DNA of 25,576 nt from Promethearchaeota archaeon. GTDB taxonomy: Archaea > Asgardarchaeota > Lokiarchaeia > Sigynarchaeales > SOKP01. Where the stretch lies: the NCBI GenBank assembly GCA_030605085.1, contig JAUWBH010000077.1, positions 1 to 25,576 of the forward strand, read 5' to 3'. The notes below the pieces were generated by a model. It saw only the letters and a program-made list of their open reading frames with translations, ran no database searches and was not told where the DNA came from. Positions 1-6,628 of the stretch are shown here, one piece after another. Positions within the stretch are counted from its first letter, which is position 1, and every line of letters begins with the position of its first letter. The translations under genes were made by a program, and so were the position numbers.

Positions 1-417
1 ATTTGTAAGTTGTCTTGGGATTCTACCTCGCAATAGAGTATCTCCGGTAAAGATCAGCATGTTTTTATAATCTATCAGCATTATGTCATTTTTGGTGTGA
101 CCTGGTGTTTCAATTACATGAAGACGCTCTGCTCCTATTTCAATTACATCATTTTCTTTAATAAAATTTATATTTTCAACTTTTCCTATCCCAATATTAT
201 TGATCAATAATGGAATATTAAAATAATCCATGATATCATTGGCGCATTGAATATGGTCATGGTGTGGATGTGTAGCTATTAAATAAGCAGGTTTGTATCC
301 TTCGCTATTGATAACGCTTTTAATATCGTTTGCATCAATCCCAGGATCAATAATACCAATTTCTTTTGTATTTTCATCCCTGAAAACATAACAATTAGTT
401 CTGAATATACCACTCAC
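1..417 (-). CDS. Metallo-beta-lactamase-fold hydrolase, glyoxalase II-like (3' end outside window)
   Basis: I read this partial gene by translating the minus strand; it runs off the left edge. It encodes a metallo-beta-lactamase-fold hydrolase of the glyoxalase II/hydroxyacylglutathione-hydrolase type, a soluble binuclear metal enzyme that probably hydrolyses a thioester or ester; the substrate cannot be told. Visible motifs, in order, are an N-terminal strand reading SGIFRTNCYVF, the IIDPG turn, the metal-binding ATHPHHDH (HxHxDH signature), ETPGHT (third metal histidine) and FTGDTLL (bridging aspartate). The start is taken as GTG at 417, because an in-frame TGA lies a few codons upstream and no ATG fits. 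The flavodoxin gene upstream reads the same way with about 80 bp between them, so the two may be co-transcribed. The family assignment is strong; the specificity is unknown. Confidence 0.85.
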   Translation of the reverse strand, partial: MSGIFRTNCYVFRDENTKEIGIIDPGIDANDIKSVINSEGYKPAYLIATHPHHDHIQCANDIMDYFNIPLLINNIGIGKVENINFIKENDVIEIGAERLHVIETPGHTKNDIMLIDYKNMLIFTGDTLLRGRIPRQLTN

Positions 418-500
418 TACTAACCGATTTAAAATAATAATTATTCACCGATTCATTCGATATTTATAAATTGGACAATTCTTTTATTCAAGTTTCACTT

Positions 501-968
501 CTATTGAAGCTTCTGCTTCAGGTTCTGAGCAAACTCTTCCGCATGTTTGAGGTCTTCAGCATTCGGTCTACCCTTATTCATTCCCCCAAAATATTTCATG
601 AAGCTATTTGTATTAAAACCTTTACAAGCAAATTCATCAACAATCATGTAACCTTTCGATTGCAGTTTTTCCCTAAGCAGCGAGTGATCTTTGGCGACTT
701 TGGCTTTTCCTGTAAATGCGCTGGTTGAAAAAATGAATGCGTTCCTGTTGGTGATTTGGGGGAGGGTATCGGCAAAGTCAAGCAGAAGTTTATGGTGTTT
801 TGCACCATATATCCCCGAACCAAAGCCTATTAGAGTATACTCTTGAAGCTCTTCAGGGTTTATTTGCTGTGGTTTTTTAATCTGTGCATCAAGAACTTTT
901 GCGAAGATGTTAGCGATTTTCTCAGTATTGTTGTGATGATATGAAAACAAAACCAAGAGAGATTTCAT
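501..968 (-). CDS. Flavodoxin-family protein
   Basis: This encodes a 155-residue flavodoxin-like electron carrier or FMN-binding domain. The N-terminus MKSLLVLFSYHHNNTEKIA is the usual first beta strand followed by the phosphate-binding loop (here YHHNNT). The middle segment YTLIGFGSGIYGAKHH matches the second FMN-contact loop of flavodoxins that resemble WrbA or menaquinone-dependent protoporphyrinogen oxidase. The tail (CKGFNTNSFMKYFGGMNKG) contains one cysteine and is typical of short archaeal and bacterial flavodoxin-fold proteins. I prefer the ATG at 968 over one at 983. A TATA-like CTTAAATATAAG lies about 20-25 bp upstream of 968, which would give a leaderless mRNA, and MKSLLVLF is the normal flavodoxin beginning. 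It probably works as a soluble redox protein; its partner is unknown. Confidence 0.85.
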   Translation of the reverse strand: MKSLLVLFSYHHNNTEKIANIFAKVLDAQIKKPQQINPEELQEYTLIGFGSGIYGAKHHKLLLDFADTLPQITNRNAFIFSTSAFTGKAKVAKDHSLLREKLQSKGYMIVDEFACKGFNTNSFMKYFGGMNKGRPNAEDLKHAEEFAQNLKQKLQ

Positions 969-1156
969 TGGTAATGAAAACATTCTCTTATATTTAAGAT
1001 TATCGGACTTTAGAAACTTATTTAAATCGAAAAATTAATTAGCACAGAATTTTCATTAATACAGGAATAGAAATATCTAATTAAAAAAAAAAATAAATCA
1101 TCATATATATTCTGAAACTTTTTGAAGTAAAGCAAATTAGGTATTTTTATGAGAGG

Positions 1157-1240
1157 TTAGCCGGGTATAACGCCCGCTTCGTGACGCTTTTTACCAAGCG
1201 CCTCTTCAAGTTTATAAGAAAGGATTCTTTTGTTGATCAT
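1157..1240 (-). pseudogene. GC-rich 3' remnant of an unknown gene
   Basis: This 27-codon reading frame overlaps the 3' end of the 226-aa gene. The segment from 1157 to about 1206 is near 50% GC, far above the surrounding intergenic DNA. Read on the minus strand it gives a natural-looking protein end, EEALGKKRHEAGVIPG, followed by TAA. There is an in-frame ATG at 1240, but the first ten codons are simply the other frame of the neighbouring gene. I interpret the segment as the last codons of a gene whose body has been lost and replaced by the 226-aa gene. A genuine micropeptide is a less likely alternative. I do not recognise the parent family. Confidence 0.3.
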
Positions 1241-1892
1241 GAATTCTTGTAAAAATATCGAGTTCTTCTTTATATCCCTTAATGATGCTAAATTTAGGAA
1301 ACCAGAGATCCACCTCAAAATCTTCTAAAGTTGTCTTGATCTTTAAAGTTTTTGCTTCGATTTCGATGATGGTTCCCTTAATGATGTCGTGAGTTAATCT
1401 AAAATTTTTACGCAGTTCTTCTTCGCGTTTCTTTTTAGTGCGTTCTCTTTGGGCAACTCTTCGTCTCTCTCTTTTGAAATTTAGATAATTTTCAAGTGAA
1501 GTGGTCGGTTCTAATTTATCAACTTCTATCTCATTTTTGATACGCGTGAAAATTAATGTCGGATCTTTCAAACCGTCTAACATGGCTACAACTTCTTGAT
1601 AAGTTGATAATTGCAAAGCATACTTTTCAAGTTTTTTAATTAATGTAGTTTTTAATTTCCCGTTAATCGATTTATCTGGGAAATTTAGCTTCCAAATAGA
1701 ATAATCGGAAAGTAAGTAGGCATCTGGCCTATTAAATCCAACTGCGTTTCGATATACGCTATTTTTTATTTGTCGCTCTTCAATCGTTTGTTGTTCAAAC
1801 AACTTTAACAAACACGCCTCTAAAAAGGAGTCATCATTCTTCATTATGTCCAATACGCGATCTCTTAATAGTAATTGAGTTTTTGTAGTCAA
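1212..1892 (-). CDS. Hypothetical protein, helical N-terminus, basic coiled coil, mobile-element flavour
   Basis: This is a 226-aa soluble protein. Residues 1-105 look helical, with a pattern (NDDSFLEACLLKLFEQQT, then NRPDAYLLSDYS and a KKLEKYALQL stretch) reminiscent of a small domain common in phage and plasmid proteins; this resemblance is from memory and is weak. Residues 135-162 are a highly charged Arg/Lys/Glu coiled coil. The C-terminal part (GTIIEIEAKTLKIKTTL and beyond) looks like a small beta-barrel. The start is TTG at 1892, preceded by AGAGGATGA, a fair ribosome-binding site; the upstream ATG runs straight into TAA. Possible TATA-like sequences lie at 1929-1938 and 1951-1961. No function can be assigned. 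Nucleic-acid binding is an inference from the basic coiled coil. Confidence 0.65.
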   Translation of the reverse strand: MTTKTQLLLRDRVLDIMKNDDSFLEACLLKLFEQQTIEERQIKNSVYRNAVGFNRPDAYLLSDYSIWKLNFPDKSINGKLKTTLIKKLEKYALQLSTYQEVVAMLDGLKDPTLIFTRIKNEIEVDKLEPTTSLENYLNFKRERRRVAQRERTKKKREEELRKNFRLTHDIIKGTIIEIEAKTLKIKTTLEDFEVDLWFPKFSIIKGYKEELDIFTRIHDQQKNPFL

Positions 1893-1971
1893 TTAAATCA
1901 TCCTCTATTAATTGGATTGAGCTGTGGTATTTAAGTATAAGACATTGAATGTTTTATAATACAATGATTGG

Positions 1972-1996
1972 TTTTATCGTTTCGATAAAAAAAAAA
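1972..1996 (-). terminator. T-run with small perfect hairpin downstream of hydrolase 1
   Basis: A perfect 8-bp stem with a 3-nt loop (arms 1972-1979 and 1983-1990) adjoins ten A on the plus strand. On the minus strand this gives a run of ten T about 35 bp after the stop of the first hydrolase. Archaeal polymerase terminates on T-runs, and here the run comes before and within the hairpin, so this is not a bacterial-type terminator. Function is inferred. Confidence 0.4.
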
Positions 1997-2031
1997 TGGA
2001 GCTAAGTTTTAATTTAGGTTTATGCATAGTT

Positions 2032-2856
2032 TTATTGAGCGTGTTCAGCCAGATGCTCAAGCAACAGACGGGTTATCTTTTCTGGCTCCATTTGAAGTGC
2101 GAAATTGAGCGCAACTTCGAGGATCTCGAATCGGTACGGTCCCTTTACATAATGCGCATTCGCTTCAGCCGTCTCCCGCGATACATTAGCTACATTTTGA
2201 GGCCAAATGTAGAGAGTGGGCATGACAACCGGTTTTAGTGCTGGAATCCTAAGTACCCGATACCAGTGAAAAACTGCCCGAAGAGCTTCTTCGCTGCTGA
2301 GCGCCTCACGATACGGATCGGTCTCTTCGGCGGGTAATGCTATGCGTTCAAGAATACCCTCAAAATTTTCCAATTCTTTGCCCTCTTTTCTAAATTCAGA
2401 AAAATAACTATACCCCTTTCGTTGTTTATCCGCCGCCTTTGTTGACATCACCTCAACAATTGCACCCGGATGTGGTTGGTTGATACAGGCCAGCGTCGCT
2501 ACCCGCTTAGGATACTTTCCGGCAAGACACCATGCAATCACAGCTCCGATACTGGTACCCATAAGATGAAAGGGACGATCCGCCCATCCAAGCTCATCGG
2601 CAATTGCAAGTATATCTTTGACAAACTCCCTTACAACATATGCATTCGCTCTTTCAGGTCGCGCACCCGGACAGTAACCCCTCAGATCAGGCGCAACAGT
2701 TCGGAATCCAGCCTCAGCTAATTTTGGCAACTGATGGTGCCACTCCCAGCTCGTTCGGGGCAAACCATGCAGTAATATTAGCAACGGGCCCTCTTCCGGT
2801 CCATCTGACAAGGCATCAAACGTGAATCCCCGTGCTTTGATTTGGATACGGTTCAT
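2032..2856 (-). CDS. Alpha/beta-fold hydrolase, paralogue 1 (probable pseudoenzyme)
   Basis: This 274-aa protein has the alpha/beta-hydrolase fold of the epoxide hydrolase/haloalkane dehalogenase-like group. It shows the oxyanion loop LLHGLPRTSWEW (from about residue 28), the strand VAPDLRGYCPG and the nucleophile elbow GTSIG with Ser102. Where relatives usually carry the catalytic acid after PTLYIW (GDxD), this protein has PQNV (219-222). Where they carry GHF or GHW it has LNF, with Asn251 in place of histidine. It may therefore be inactive, or use other residues. It is clearly paralogous to the gene at 4948-5793 but seven residues shorter, just before the PTLYIW strand. The start follows a perfect AAGGAGG, unusual for this window, and the gene is clearly GC-richer than its neighbours; both suggest acquisition, perhaps from a bacterium. 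It is divergent from the transporter at 3024. Confidence 0.88.
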   Translation of the reverse strand: MNRIQIKARGFTFDALSDGPEEGPLLILLHGLPRTSWEWHHQLPKLAEAGFRTVAPDLRGYCPGARPERANAYVVREFVKDILAIADELGWADRPFHLMGTSIGAVIAWCLAGKYPKRVATLACINQPHPGAIVEVMSTKAADKQRKGYSYFSEFRKEGKELENFEGILERIALPAEETDPYREALSSEEALRAVFHWYRVLRIPALKPVVMPTLYIWPQNVANVSRETAEANAHYVKGPYRFEILEVALNFALQMEPEKITRLLLEHLAEHAQ

Positions 2857-2912
2857 ATTCCTCCTTATGTATCATCATTTTTATAATATTTGAATGGACC
2901 CTACTTGAAATT
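2850..2912 (-). repeat. Hydrolase 5' module, copy A
   Basis: First of three near-identical segments (others at 4766-4841 and 5787-5862). Each contains the ATGAACCG start, a purine-rich ribosome-binding site and a TATA-like ATTATAAAA or CTATAAAAA about 26 bp before the start. This copy lacks about 13 bp near its distal end. The box is so close to the ATG that the ribosome-binding site might not be transcribed from it. Confidence 0.75.
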
Positions 2913-2962
2913 TTAACTCTTTAGATACTTTTTATAATAAAAATATATTATTATTTAGCACA

Positions 2963-2976
2963 GTAATGATCATTAC
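2963..2976. promoter_or_regulatory. Perfect 14-bp palindrome, candidate operator
   Basis: GTAATGATCATTAC is a perfect inverted repeat in the 167-bp divergent spacer between hydrolase 1 and the transporter. It lies directly upstream of the transporter's TATA-like box, where a dimeric repressor or activator could act on it. Operator function is inferred. Confidence 0.4.
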
Positions 2977-2984
2977 CAAGTAAT

Positions 2985-2993
2985 CTATAAAAA
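2985..2993 (+). promoter_or_regulatory. TATA-like box of the GPH transporter
   Basis: CTATAAAAA lies about 35 bp before the ATG at 3024. Archaeal spacing predicts transcription start near 3012-3016 and a leader of roughly ten bases. This is inferred from sequence only. Confidence 0.45.
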
Positions 2994-3023
2994 CAGAAAA
3001 TTAGAAATTGAGTATGATTTAAA

Positions 3024-4442
3024 ATGAGTGATGCAGATACTGAAACAAAATATGAACCTTTTAGTAATAAAAAGATGATTGCCTTTGTCTTTGGAGGAAC
3101 AATCATATCAACAATGATTGAAATGCGAAGTTGGGTTCAATTATACATGATATGGGGGCTCAGATTATCCATTGCCTTTGTCGTGTTAGTTTTTGCTATA
3201 TATGTTATTTGGGATGCAGTCAACGACCCCCTTACAGGATATTTACTAGACAAATCCAAGAAATTTACCTCTAAACATGGCAAGCGATATCCTTTTATCG
3301 TGATCGGTATGATAGGAGGTATTGCCATGCTCCTATTAATGTTTTTGCCAATAACTCCAAATCCTATTATTGCCGTAATCTGGATTTTATGTTTTTTAGT
3401 CGCATGGGACCAATTTCAGACTTTGGCTGAATTAAGTCTTCAAGGTTTAATCACTGATAGGTTTAGAGATACTCCCCAACGGGCAAAGTATGGGAGTTAT
3501 CAAGTCTTGATAAATAGAATTTTTTTGGTAATAAAAGGAATATCGATTCCAATAGCACTTGGATTGTTTGGAGGGATTAGAACTCCAACTGCTTATATCT
3601 TCACAATGATTTTCGTATGTGTAATGCTTGCAGTATTATTAATTCCATTTCTAATAGCTGCACGTGAACCAGAAGAAATGGTAGAATTACGTACAAAATT
3701 AGATCAAGAAGGTAAAAGTGCATCAGCTTCTTTCATTGTAGCACTAAAAAAAGCTTTTAGGGATAAAAATTGGGTAACTGTTGTGTTTTGCACTCTTACC
3801 TACGCAGTCGCGTATTTTTGTGTTTCAATTGGAGGTACCTTATATATTGTTAATGGCTTGGGATTACCAATAGAGGTACTTGCTTTGTTTGCAATAGCGC
3901 AACTTGTCCCAGCTTTCATTTCCATACCATTTTGGATGAAATTTACAAAGAAACTAGGTGCAAGAAAAACATACATGTTAAGCTTTACATGGATAATTGT
4001 TTTAGCTCCTGCTTTTCTATTCTTGGCGTGGAGTCTTATTCCGGCTCTGATACTTGTAGGTTTAATTGCTACTGGATGGGCGGGCGTTAATGTTAGTTTT
4101 CCTGCCGTTTATTCCGAGGCTATTGATAATGCTACCGTGAAAACGGGTTACCGTGAAGAAGGTTCTTATCTAGGGGTATTACGGTTTTTTTCTGCTACTG
4201 CAATTTTTTGGTGGAGTATAATCTTCTTGATTGTGTCAACCATAACTGGATATGATCCTAGTATTGAATATACTCAAGCAAATCCTCCTACGCTAATACA
4301 AAGAATCGGACTAAACATGCAAGTATCGGTTATCCCCGCGATTCTTCTGCTAATTGCAATCCTCATCTTCTCTAAATATAATAAAATAACTAAAGAAGTT
4401 GCCATCGAAAACAAGAAAAAACTAATTGAGATGGGGCTATAA
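3024..4442 (+). CDS. GPH-family (MFS_2) sodium/proton:sugar symporter
   Basis: This 472-aa integral membrane protein has about twelve hydrophobic segments and belongs to the glycoside-pentoside-hexuronide:cation symporter family, the MelB-like MFS group. The family signature is clear in the first third: WDAVNDPLTGYLLDKSKK, followed closely by a basic loop, KHGKRYPFI. A matching acidic/basic loop occurs in the second half (WMKFTKKLGARKTYM). Length is normal for the family, and the C-terminus is a short charged cytoplasmic tail. It probably imports a sugar, glycoside or uronide together with a cation; the substrate cannot be read. It stands between the two paralogous alpha/beta hydrolases and diverges from the first, so a shared substrate is possible but is inference. 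A candidate operator and TATA-like box precede it. Confidence 0.88.
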   Translation: MSDADTETKYEPFSNKKMIAFVFGGTIISTMIEMRSWVQLYMIWGLRLSIAFVVLVFAIYVIWDAVNDPLTGYLLDKSKKFTSKHGKRYPFIVIGMIGGIAMLLLMFLPITPNPIIAVIWILCFLVAWDQFQTLAELSLQGLITDRFRDTPQRAKYGSYQVLINRIFLVIKGISIPIALGLFGGIRTPTAYIFTMIFVCVMLAVLLIPFLIAAREPEEMVELRTKLDQEGKSASASFIVALKKAFRDKNWVTVVFCTLTYAVAYFCVSIGGTLYIVNGLGLPIEVLALFAIAQLVPAFISIPFWMKFTKKLGARKTYMLSFTWIIVLAPAFLFLAWSLIPALILVGLIATGWAGVNVSFPAVYSEAIDNATVKTGYREEGSYLGVLRFFSATAIFWWSIIFLIVSTITGYDPSIEYTQANPPTLIQRIGLNMQVSVIPAILLLIAILIFSKYNKITKEVAIENKKKLIEMGL

Positions 4443-4765
4443 CTCAACTTTTTATATCCTTTTTTTTTTAAATCTTATTTTTAATTTGTTACACTTCTAA
4501 ATTGGCTGAGGTTAATCAGATCTATGATATGCAATGAAAATAACTATTTGCCAAGGAGTGTTCGAGGATTTCTACGGCAAAAAATGAATCTTTATAAATG
4601 GCATCCCGAGTTAGCTAATAACATGTAAAATCAAATAGTTTTAACAAAACAATATATTTTTTCTACAATTTCATTATGTAATTTTTAATCAGAATTCTGA
4701 GACTTTAACCGTACACCCAATTTTACCTTTAAAAACTTCTTTAGCATTCACTATTATCAACTTAC
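4443..4765. other. Intergenic DNA after transporter, no complete gene
   Basis: AT-rich DNA. A T-run right after the transporter stop (about 4460-4470) could end its transcript. Nothing here reads as a convincing gene. The right part contains the body of the 27-codon remnant described separately, joined to the third copy of the hydrolase 5' module. Confidence 0.5.
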
Positions 4766-4772
4766 GGTTCAT
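4689..4772 (-). pseudogene. Short reading frame fused to hydrolase start module
   Basis: The sequence begins ATGAACCGTA exactly like the two hydrolase genes and is preceded by the same module, but it leaves the hydrolase sequence after the third codon. It ends after 27 codons (KLIIVNAKEVFKGKIGC, then VKVSEF and TGA). I interpret it as the 5' stub of a third hydrolase copy joined to unrelated DNA. The ribosome-binding site here is AAAGAGGA, weaker than in the other copies. A small real peptide is possible but unsupported. Confidence 0.4.
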
Positions 4773-4841
4773 ATTCCTCTTTATATAACATCATTTTTAT
4801 AGTATTTGAATGAACCTTAATGCTACAAAAAACTTGAAATT
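4766..4841 (-). repeat. Hydrolase 5' module, copy B
   Basis: A 76-bp segment aligned without gaps to 5787-5862, with about eight differences by eye. It contains the TATA-like box, ribosome-binding site and ATG. Homology stops abruptly after CTTGAAATT at its distal end, as in copy C. Confidence 0.8.
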
Positions 4842-4947
4842 TAAAATTTTTCAAGAAAATCAGACTCTGAATTTACCCTTTATGAAAGATAAAGGAAATA
4901 AAAAATTAGGCATAGAACATACTCCTTCCTACTCGTCCCAATTTGTC

Positions 4948-5793
4948 CTATTGAGCGTGTTCAGCCAGATGTTCAAGCAATAGACGGGTTATCGTTTCTG
5001 GCTCCTTTTGAAGTGCGAAATTGCGCGCAACTTCGAGGATCTCGAATCGATAGGGCCCCTTAACATAATGCGCATTGGCTTCAGCCGCCTCCCGGGATAC
5101 ATTGCCTGCCTTTCGGGGCCAAATGTACAGAGTGGGCATGACAACCGGTTTTAGTCGTTGAATTTGGTAGTGAATGCCCCATCGGGCAAGTGCCCGATAC
5201 CAGTTATAAACGGCCCGAAGCGCCTCTTCGCTGCTGAACGCCTCACGATACGGGTCAGTCTCTTCGGCAGGCAAGTCCATGAGTTTAAGGGTAAGCTCAA
5301 ACATTTTCAATTCATTACCTTCTTTTCTGGAATAAGTTATATAACTCATCTTGTGCTTTTGTTTATCCGCCGCATTTGTCGCCATCACCTCGGCAAATGC
5401 CATCGGATGTGGAATGTTGATGCAGGCCAGCGTCGCTACCCGCTGAGGATACTCTCCGGCAAGACGCCATGCGATCACAGATCCGATACTGGTACCCATA
5501 AGATTAAAGGGACGATCCGCCCATCCAAGCTGATCGGCAATTGCCAAGATATCTTTGACAAACTCATTTTCATTATATGCCTCCACCCCTTCAGGTCGCG
5601 CACCCGGGCAGTATCCCCTTTGATCAGGCGCAACAGCTCGGAACCCAGCCTCAGCTAATTTTGGCAGCTGATGGTGCCACTCCCAGCTCGTTCGGGGCAA
5701 GCCATGCAGTAACAATAGCAATGGTCCCTCTTCCGGCCCATCTGACCAGGCGTCAAACGTGAATCCGCGAGCTTTGACTTGGATACGGTTCAT
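4948..5793 (-). CDS. Alpha/beta-fold hydrolase, paralogue 2 (probable pseudoenzyme)
   Basis: This 281-aa alpha/beta-hydrolase is a close paralogue of the gene at 2032-2856 and is colinear with it along the whole length. It has the oxyanion loop LLHGLPRTSWEW, the nucleophile elbow GTSIG with Ser102, a cap domain, and a C-terminal half with PTLYIW and GPYRFEILE. The residues expected for the catalytic acid are PRKA (226-229) instead of GDxD, and the expected GHF is RNF with Asn258, so the standard triad appears incomplete. Relative to paralogue 1 it keeps ARWGIHYQIQ before LKPVV. The ribosome-binding site AAGGAGG is perfect. It is GC-richer than the surroundings. Its first 41 bases overlap the open reading frame of the upstream GIY-YIG gene, an effect of the insertion there. 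Confidence 0.88.
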   Translation of the reverse strand: MNRIQVKARGFTFDAWSDGPEEGPLLLLLHGLPRTSWEWHHQLPKLAEAGFRAVAPDQRGYCPGARPEGVEAYNENEFVKDILAIADQLGWADRPFNLMGTSIGSVIAWRLAGEYPQRVATLACINIPHPMAFAEVMATNAADKQKHKMSYITYSRKEGNELKMFELTLKLMDLPAEETDPYREAFSSEEALRAVYNWYRALARWGIHYQIQRLKPVVMPTLYIWPRKAGNVSREAAEANAHYVKGPYRFEILEVARNFALQKEPETITRLLLEHLAEHAQ

Positions 5794-6472
5794 ACTCCTC
5801 CTTATGTAACATTATTTTTATAGTATTTGAATGAACCCTAATGTTGCAAAAAACTTGAAATTGAAAAATTCTCTCACTGATACTTTTCAGTTTGGGAACT
5901 TTTTTCATTATTTCGCTCATTTTTTCTTGATATTTCGGATCTTTCGCTCTTTCTCTGTTTATTTCCGTCATTTTTTCCAGCCATTTCGGATCTTTCGCTC
6001 TCTCTTTCCTTTCGTTGAGTTGTTTTTCAATATACTCCTTCTCTTGCCATTTTTCTTTACCGATTTTACTTAAATTTTCTAATACTTCTGGACGTCCTTT
6101 TCCACCTTCTCCACCTTCTGTCATATTATATCCTTTATCAGGATTCATTGAATCATATTCTTTAACGTAAAACTTTTCTTTTTGACTTAATTCTGGTTTA
6201 CTATTAGCAATATCTATTTGTTTCAAATCCCAAACATCAGGATCATATTTATTTATAGAATTATCTAAATGCCTTCCTATTATTTTTTTTTCTGGATTTG
6301 CTTCTCTTTCTTTTTTTAAAGCTTTAGCATCACCTAAATGAACTTGCCATCTCTCTTTTATTGTTTTTTCTGTTTTACCTACATATACTTTCCCAGTTGC
6401 ATTGTTTGTGGCTAAATAAATATAACCAAACGGTTTTTTTTCAGTCTTAACCATTTCTGAAGGAATACCCAT
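5753..6472 (-). CDS. GIY-YIG nuclease with 3' end replaced by hydrolase module
   Basis: This 239-codon frame starts with a GIY-YIG endonuclease domain: GYIYLA (residues 16-21), VYVGKT (29-34), Arg41 in ERW, Glu99 in SQKEKFY as the likely metal ligand, and GYNMTEGGEGG (114-124). The layout is typical of homing-endonuclease-like proteins. After residue 125 come repeated charged helices with AKDPK(W/Y) units, resembling NUMOD-type DNA-binding repeats. Residues from about 200 to the end are encoded by the hydrolase promoter module and the first codons of hydrolase 2 read in another frame, so the natural C-terminus has been lost. The catalytic domain looks intact; target recognition may be damaged. 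The start is ATG at 6472. Such genes are often mobile. Confidence 0.78.
   Translation of the reverse strand: MGIPSEMVKTEKKPFGYIYLATNNATGKVYVGKTEKTIKERWQVHLGDAKALKKEREANPEKKIIGRHLDNSINKYDPDVWDLKQIDIANSKPELSQKEKFYVKEYDSMNPDKGYNMTEGGEGGKGRPEVLENLSKIGKEKWQEKEYIEKQLNERKERAKDPKWLEKMTEINRERAKDPKYQEKMSEIMKKVPKLKSISERIFQFQVFCNIRVHSNTIKIMLHKEEYEPYPSQSSRIHV
5787..5862 (-). repeat. Hydrolase 5' module, copy C
   Basis: Third copy of the 5' module, here complete and active-looking: TATA-like CTATAAAAA at 5815-5823, AAGGAGG, then ATG at 5793. Its distal edge near 5862 marks the join with the GIY-YIG gene. Confidence 0.8.
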
Positions 6473-6603
6473 TTTAAAATCTATTTAAAAATAAGTATTT
6501 AAATGGCAATCATCAAGAACCATTGCTAATTTAATGAGAACTTAAGAAAAGAAAAAGATGAAATTAAATAAAAAAATGATTTTAAAATAGAAATAAAAAA
6601 GAG

Positions 6604-6617
6604 AAAAAAAAAAAAAA
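6604..6617 (-). terminator. T-run terminator after thermosome gene
   Basis: Fourteen consecutive A on the plus strand, that is T on the transcribed minus strand, begin 12 bases after the chaperonin stop. Further T-rich blocks follow. This matches archaeal T-run termination. Confidence 0.6.
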
Positions 6618-6628
6618 CTAAATTATGC

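Noticed and set aside
471..728. Plus-strand 85-codon frame over the flavodoxin gene
   Set aside because: Antisense to a clear flavodoxin; Phe/Leu/Ser-rich composition typical of an antisense shadow.
1150..1206. Plus-strand tRNA-like stretch (GGTTAGCCGGGTATAACGCC followed by an apparent anticodon loop)
   Set aside because: The anticodon stem does not pair, there is no T-arm with a GTTCRA loop, and no acceptor stem closes. The minus strand reads as a protein C-terminus instead.
1972..1990. Bacterial-type intrinsic terminator
   Set aside because: The stem is AU-rich, and on the minus strand the T-run precedes the hairpin while on the plus strand A follows it, so the canonical order is missing. 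It is kept only as an archaeal T-run candidate.
5158..5658. Long plus-strand frame opposite hydrolase 2
   Set aside because: Shadow of the GC-richer hydrolase gene; the corresponding frame opposite hydrolase 1 is broken up, so it is not conserved between the paralogues.
2850..5862. Composite transposon bounded by the repeated modules
   Set aside because: The repeats are promoter/start modules in the same orientation, without transposase genes, terminal inverted repeats or visible target-site duplications. Gene duplication explains them better.
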